Shown one piece after another: positions 6,499 through 10,459 of a DNA stretch of 10,459 nucleotides. Each line of letters opens with the position of its first letter. Position 1 is the first letter of the stretch. The stretch comes from Spirochaetales bacterium (GTDB lineage: Bacteria > Spirochaetota > Spirochaetia > SZUA-6 > DRHE01), in NCBI GenBank assembly GCA_023136785.1, contig JAGLQP010000028.1, positions 1 to 10,459 on the forward strand, read 5' to 3'. Under the pieces are notes generated by a model, which saw nothing but the letters and a program-made list of their open reading frames with translations, searched no databases and was not told the DNA's origin. The position numbers and the translations under genes were made by a program.

Positions 6499-9400
6499 AT
6501 GAGTCATCCGATGTTACAGAGTCTCTCCACCGATTTCAGCAGGGTGATCCGACAGCGTGGCCTGGACTACTATAACAGAGGCAAGGTGAGGCTGACCGAG
6601 GTCGATCCGGGAGACCCCGGTCGTGTACTGGCTTTCGTCCAGGGTAGCCGCCGCTACACCGTGCAGCTCGGATTCGGAAGTATCGAAGCCACCTACTCCT
6701 GCTCCTGCCCCTATTTCTTCGACAGGGAAGAGCCCTGCAAACATCTGTGGGCCGTGCTCCTCAAACTGGATAAGAGCGGTTTTTTTGTCAGGTGGGAAGC
6801 GGCGCGCCTGCCAGAGATGGTGGATGTGCAAGGCGATGTTGTCGAGGGTCTTCCGAATCTACCCGATGCGGATCAGATGCACGGTCTCAGCGGCAGCGGA
6901 AATCAATCCCGCGTTCCCGTCCCGGAGTGGCTGCTGGAACTCAACCGAATCCGGAAGAACCGGGAGACGGAGTCACGGTCCCGCCGGGCATCCTGGCCCG
7001 CCGATCGGGATATCCTCTACGTGTTCGACATTCCCCGGACCCTTTCCGGCGGCCGGGCGATCGTGCATCTGCAATTCCGGCTCAAGGGCGAACCGGGGGA
7101 AGCTCACCCGTTTCCGGACACCGGGGTCCGCCTGGACGATCTGTGGCAGCTCCCCGATCCCCAGGATCGGGAGATCCTGGGCGTGCTGAGGGGGGGATCC
7201 TACCAGGACGTATTCGACCAGGAATCCTTCCGCTACCGCCTGTTTGGTCAGGAAACGCAGCTGCTCTGTCCCAGCTACCTGTTGGACGTGGATCTGGTCC
7301 GGCTGCTGCTGCCCAAGATGGCGGCAACCGGGCGGCTTTTCATCAAGACCCGTCCCCGCGCAGGTCTAGATCCTTCGCCGATTGTCTGGGATGACGGGAC
7401 ACCCTGGGAGCTTCGACTCAGACTTACTGAGAATCCAGCAGGCCGGGGGGTCCGGCTGGAAGGGGTCTTGCGGAGGAAAGGTGAGGAGATGCCCCTCTCG
7501 GAACCGGACCTTCTGCTGATGGGCGGTTTGATGTTCGCAGGAGGACGTTTGGTTCGCTACACCCAGACCGGTATCTTCGCCTGGATCAGCGTGCTTCGCC
7601 GCAGAAAACACCTGACCGTGGCCAGGGAGGAGCTTCCAGGATTTATCGAGGAACTGCTGTCCTTTGCCGATCTCTGCCCTCTGGAGATCGACGACTCCCT
7701 GGAAATACGTACTATCGAGGACAAGCCTCAACCCAGGATCACCGTGAGCAAGGCGGACCGGGAACGCCACTCTCACACCGGGGGCGGTCTGATCGGCGAG
7801 CTTTCTTTCGAATACCAGGATCAGATAGTGACCGGGCCGGCGGATAATTCGGGAACCTTCGTTGAAGAGGAAAATCTTGTGGTCCTGCGCAACAGGCAGG
7901 AGGAGCAAAAGGCGCTGGAGCGGCTGCTGGAGTTGGGATTCCGTCACGTGTATGAGTATCGCAGCGGCTCCCAAGTGTTGAAGCTGGCCGTCCGCCGGCT
8001 TCCCGGTGTGGTGGATCAGCTGTTGAAGGACGGCTGGCAGGTGGAGGCGGAGGGGAAGCTGCTGCGCAGAACCGCGGGCTTCAACTTTCAGGTTGTCTCA
8101 GGAATAGACTGGTTCGAGATTCGAGGAGCTGTCCGTTTTGGGGATACGGAGCTAAGCCTGCCGGAGCTGCTCAAAGCCCTTCGAAAGGGGGGCAACACGG
8201 TCCGCCTGGGAGACGGCAGCTTCGGCGTGCTTCCCGAAGACTGGCTGAAGCAGCAGGGATTTCTCCTCAAGCTGGGGGAGGTACAGGAGGATCACCTGCG
8301 CTTTCGCAGCTCTCAGGCTCTGATGATCGACCTGTTTCTGCAGGCCCAACCCCAGGCGAGCTGTGACGAGCTGTTTGAAAACTTGAGGAACAAGCTCAAA
8401 AGTTACAGGGGCATTAAACCCGTGGCCGCTCCGCCGGGCTTCGTCGGCTCGTTGCGGGGCTACCAGCGGGAGGGGCTGGGGTGGTTCGATTTTCTCGATG
8501 AGCTCGCCTTCGGCGGCTGTCTGGCCGACGACATGGGGCTGGGCAAAACCGTACAGGTTCTTGCTCTGCTTGAAAGGCGGCGAAACGGTTCGCTGAGCCG
8601 ACCCGCCGGAAAGAAAAAAATAAAAGAACGGCGTGCCCCCTCTCTCGTGGTTGTACCCAAATCCCTGGTGTTCAACTGGAAGGAAGAGGCGACCCGCTTC
8701 ACCCCCGAGCTGCAGGTTCGAGATTACACCGGCCCCGGCCGCGGGAAAGACACGGAAAACTTCGATCGATTCGATGTAATCCTGACCACCTACGGCACAA
8801 TGAGAAGCGACATCGCCCTGCTCAAAGGTTATCTGTTTGACTACATCGTCCTCGACGAAGCCCAGGTCATCAAGAACGCCGGCAGTGTGACCGCCAAAGC
8901 GGCCCGACTGCTGCAGGGCCGGCGGCGACTGGCCCTGAGCGGCACGCCGATCGAAAATCACCTGGGGGAGCTATGGAGCCTGTTCGAGTTCCTCAATCCG
9001 GGCATGCTGGGAGGAGTATCCTTCTTCAAGAGGCACATCAAGAGCGGAGAGACCCTGGATGAGGACACTCTAACTCTGTTGGCCCGTTTCCTTAGACCCT
9101 TCATCCTGCGTCGCACCAAGGAGCAGGTAGCCCCGGAGCTGCCGGACAAGGTGGAGCAGACCCTGTTCTGTCAACTGGAATCTGTGGATCGGCACCGCTA
9201 CGATGAGCTGAAACGCTACTATCAGACCACCCTGCAGCAACGCATCGAATCCGATGGCCTGGGAAAAGCCAAGATACAGGTTCTGGAAGCCCTGCTGCGT
9301 CTGCGCCAGGCGGCCTGCCATCCCGGGCTCCTGGACAAAAGAAACTCGTCCCGCTCCAGTGCAAAGCTCGATCTGCTGCTCCAGCACTTGGAGGACATCG

Positions 9401-9864
9401 TGGCCGAGGAGCGCAAAGCCCTGGTGTTTTCCCAGTTTACCAGCCTGCTTCAGATCCTCCGCTCCAGGCTGGACCAGCTGGGATTTACATACGAGTACCT
9501 GGATGGAAAGACCCGGGACCGGGCCCGACGGGTGAAGCGGTTTCAGCAGGATCCGGAGTGCCGGCTGTTCCTCATCAGTCTGAAGGCTGGCGGCCTGGGG
9601 CTGAACCTGACTGCGGCGGAGTACGTGTTCCTCCTCGATCCCTGGTGGAATCCGGCCTCCGAAGCCCAGGCCATCGACAGGACCCACCGCATCGGCCAGG
9701 ACAAGAAGGTTTTCGCCTACCGGTTGATCGCCAAGGACACCGTGGAGGAGAAGGTGCTGGAGCTGCAGAAGTCCAAGCGGGATCTGGCCGAAGCGATCAT
9801 CAGCCAGGACAGCCGGCTGATCGGTGATCTGTCCCGGGAGGACCTGGCCCTGCTGCTGTCCTGA
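6499..9864 (+). CDS. SWIM zinc finger / SNF2-family DNA helicase
   Basis: 1121 aa. An in-frame TAG at 6493-6495 limits the start to ATG 6499 or ATG 6511; neither has a clear Shine-Dalgarno. The N-terminus has the RGLDYYNRGKV segment that precedes SWIM domains and then a CxC-x9-CxH zinc finger (C68, C70, C80, H82). A long middle region (about 150-640) corresponds to the bacterial SNF2-associated part. The two-lobe motor is complete: ADDMGLGKT with Walker A K683, VVVPKSLVFNW, DEAQ at 786-789, SGTP at 814-817, KALVFSQFTS, LKAGGLGLNLTAA and the arginine motif QAIDRTHRIGQ (R1061, R1064). A basic stretch (PAGKKKIKERRAP) lies between motifs I and Ia. Such ATPases move along double-stranded DNA or displace bound proteins, in the same broad superfamily as RapA; the target is unknown. 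It follows the transporter after 86 bases, so it may be co-transcribed or have its own promoter, but its function looks unrelated. Confidence 0.95.
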   Translation: MSHPMLQSLSTDFSRVIRQRGLDYYNRGKVRLTEVDPGDPGRVLAFVQGSRRYTVQLGFGSIEATYSCSCPYFFDREEPCKHLWAVLLKLDKSGFFVRWEAARLPEMVDVQGDVVEGLPNLPDADQMHGLSGSGNQSRVPVPEWLLELNRIRKNRETESRSRRASWPADRDILYVFDIPRTLSGGRAIVHLQFRLKGEPGEAHPFPDTGVRLDDLWQLPDPQDREILGVLRGGSYQDVFDQESFRYRLFGQETQLLCPSYLLDVDLVRLLLPKMAATGRLFIKTRPRAGLDPSPIVWDDGTPWELRLRLTENPAGRGVRLEGVLRRKGEEMPLSEPDLLLMGGLMFAGGRLVRYTQTGIFAWISVLRRRKHLTVAREELPGFIEELLSFADLCPLEIDDSLEIRTIEDKPQPRITVSKADRERHSHTGGGLIGELSFEYQDQIVTGPADNSGTFVEEENLVVLRNRQEEQKALERLLELGFRHVYEYRSGSQVLKLAVRRLPGVVDQLLKDGWQVEAEGKLLRRTAGFNFQVVSGIDWFEIRGAVRFGDTELSLPELLKALRKGGNTVRLGDGSFGVLPEDWLKQQGFLLKLGEVQEDHLRFRSSQALMIDLFLQAQPQASCDELFENLRNKLKSYRGIKPVAAPPGFVGSLRGYQREGLGWFDFLDELAFGGCLADDMGLGKTVQVLALLERRRNGSLSRPAGKKKIKERRAPSLVVVPKSLVFNWKEEATRFTPELQVRDYTGPGRGKDTENFDRFDVILTTYGTMRSDIALLKGYLFDYIVLDEAQVIKNAGSVTAKAARLLQGRRRLALSGTPIENHLGELWSLFEFLNPGMLGGVSFFKRHIKSGETLDEDTLTLLARFLRPFILRRTKEQVAPELPDKVEQTLFCQLESVDRHRYDELKRYYQTTLQQRIESDGLGKAKIQVLEALLRLRQAACHPGLLDKRNSSRSSAKLDLLLQHLEDIVAEERKALVFSQFTSLLQILRSRLDQLGFTYEYLDGKTRDRARRVKRFQQDPECRLFLISLKAGGLGLNLTAAEYVFLLDPWWNPASEAQAIDRTHRIGQDKKVFAYRLIAKDTVEEKVLELQKSKRDLAEAIISQDSRLIGDLSREDLALLLS

Positions 9865-9869
9865 GGGTT

Positions 9870-9891
9870 GGATTGCGATCTACCGCAATTC
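9870..9891. terminator. Hairpin after the helicase gene, possible terminator
   Basis: GGATTGCG (9870-9877), loop ATCTAC, CGCAATTC (9884-9891): seven Watson-Crick pairs plus one G-T. It starts six bases after the helicase stop and lies between two converging genes, so it could end transcription from both sides. It lacks a T-run on either strand, so termination is not assured. Confidence 0.4.
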
Positions 9892-9940
9892 CCTCCATCG
9901 GATCCGTGAAGCTCTGTCTCGGTCCGGAGTCGCAGGGTTT

Positions 9941-10174
9941 CTATGGACGGTAGTAGATCGAGTAGCGGGCGCCTTTCGGGTTGATCTTGCGTACCCCGGA
10001 CTGAACTTCAAGGGTCGACCCGTCGGCACGATCGAAGGCCAGGTAGGTGTAGGTATCGTCGGCGTTGAGGGAGTACACTACACGGGCCGAGCGCCCCTCG
10101 TCGTTATACACCGAGTTGACCCAGGCCCCGACGATATTGTGATCTCCGACCTCCCCGGTTCCTGCGCTTTCCAC
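9941..10174 (-). CDS. Small beta-rich hypothetical protein, possibly a truncated lipocalin-like gene
   Basis: 77 codons from a GTG at 10174 to the TAG at 9941, with an in-frame TGA two codons upstream of the GTG. Codon third positions are strongly G/C like the neighbouring genes, and the protein reads as real sequence: alternating hydrophobic and polar residues, NIVGAWVNSVY near the start, LNADDTYTYLAF in the middle and GARYSIYYRP at the end. The GxW near the N-terminus followed by a D-D-T-Y turn resembles the first strands of small lipocalin-like lipoproteins. There is no signal peptide and no Shine-Dalgarno before the GTG, so it may be the surviving part of a longer gene. It converges with the helicase gene. 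No function is claimed. Confidence 0.5.
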   Translation of the reverse strand: MESAGTGEVGDHNIVGAWVNSVYNDEGRSARVVYSLNADDTYTYLAFDRADGSTLEVQSGVRKINPKGARYSIYYRP

Positions 10175-10237
10175 GTGTCAAGCAAATGCTGAAGTAGTTG
10201 CCCAAACAGCGTTCCCCGCGATGCACCGTCGGTCGCT

Positions 10238-10265
10238 CGAAATAAAGCGTATTTTTCGCTACAAT
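10238..10265 (+). promoter_or_regulatory. Possible sigma70-type promoter for the last gene
   Basis: TCGAAA (10238-10243) and TACAAT (10260-10265) separated by 16 bases, with an AT-rich spacer in an otherwise GC-rich window. This would give a leader of about 60 bases before the GTG at 10335. The -35 matches TTGACA at only four of six positions. Confidence 0.3.
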
Positions 10266-10334
10266 TCTCACAGTGGACCCGACGGAGACAGTCGAACTTG
10301 TCGATAATCGGAGAGAGTAGGTACAGGGATCCTA

Positions 10335-10459
10335 GTGGACCAAAATCTAGTTATCATCTCCAAATCGGCAGAAATTCGGCAGAGCTTCTTAGAGAGCTAC
10401 TCTCTGTTGGGATACGAGGTCAACGTATCTGAAGATGTCATTGAGCTGATCAGAGACCT
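10335..10459 (+). CDS. 5' end of a gene with a receiver-like N-terminus (3' end outside window)
   Basis: GTG at 10335 with AGGGA five bases upstream; an in-frame TAA at 10305-10307 bounds the start. The 41 visible residues begin MDQNLVIISKSAEIRQS and continue FLESYSLLGYEV and SEDVIELIRD. The order strand, helix, GYEV strand, helix matches the start of a two-component receiver domain. The acidic pair that normally follows the first strand is replaced by Ser-Lys, so if it is a receiver it is probably not phosphorylated in the normal way. The conserved Asp and Lys sites lie beyond the window, so this stays a tentative reading. Confidence 0.55.
   Translation, partial: MDQNLVIISKSAEIRQSFLESYSLLGYEVNVSEDVIELIRD

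Noticed and set aside
8152..8961. Long antisense frame (269 codons) opposite the helicase
   Set aside because: It lies over the conserved helicase motifs on the plus strand, so it is a by-product of G/C-rich codons.
10221..10307. Plus-strand ORF of 28 codons (MHRRSLEIKRIF...)
   Set aside because: No ribosome site, overlaps the possible promoter, and no recognisable protein pattern.
10272..10341. Direct repeat AGTGGACC at 10272-10279 and 10334-10341, the second covering the GTG start
   Set aside because: Only eight bases and flanks differ; this can occur by chance.
10180..10350. Start-less minus-strand open frame of about 57 codons with a CENC motif, upstream of the 77-codon gene
   Set aside because: It has no ATG, GTG or TTG start, a stop at 10351-10353, and mixed third-position bases unlike the neighbours. 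It could be the front of a frameshifted gene, but I cannot support it.

Overview
The window carries a bacterial, moderately GC-rich, densely packed, almost entirely plus-strand region. There are no RNA genes, CRISPR arrays or insertion sequences that I can see. The organism cannot be named from this sequence. A Gram-negative-type envelope is suggested, but only by the lipid-linked glycan logic of the central operon. The first gene looks more AT-rich than the rest.

Layout: (1) 2-898 is the 3' part of a DUF362-family gene, open at the left edge. (2) A 90-base gap with a near-perfect hairpin (922-947) precedes a tight plus-strand operon, 989-6412. The operon encodes a DUF2079/GT-C-type polytopic membrane protein with an ILEI/FAM3-like C-terminal tail, a GT2 polyprenyl-phosphate glycosyltransferase with two C-terminal membrane segments, a ChbG/YdjC-type deacetylase, a class I SAM methyltransferase, a 21-codon leader-like ORF, and a 107-aa four-helix SMR/EamA-type transporter. 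Stops and starts overlap (ATGA twice) or lie within a few bases. (3) 6499-9864 is a large SWIM zinc finger plus SNF2 helicase. (4) 9941-10174 on the minus strand is a short beta-rich hypothetical, perhaps a gene fragment. (5) From 10335 to the right edge is the beginning of a plus-strand gene resembling a receiver domain without its acidic pair.

The main biological idea is that the operon has the same parts list as the arn (aminoarabinose-lipid A) pathway but is built from different families: a GT2 that charges a polyprenyl-phosphate (ArnC role), a deacetylase (ArnD role, here ChbG/YdjC), a small multidrug-resistance-type flippase (ArnE/F role) and a polytopic GT-C-like transferase (ArnT role, here DUF2079), with a methyltransferase added. 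I read it as a candidate pathway that makes a modified sugar on a lipid carrier, flips it, and transfers it to an acceptor outside the inner membrane. The substrate and acceptor are unknown. The SNF2 helicase downstream is probably a separate nucleic-acid function.
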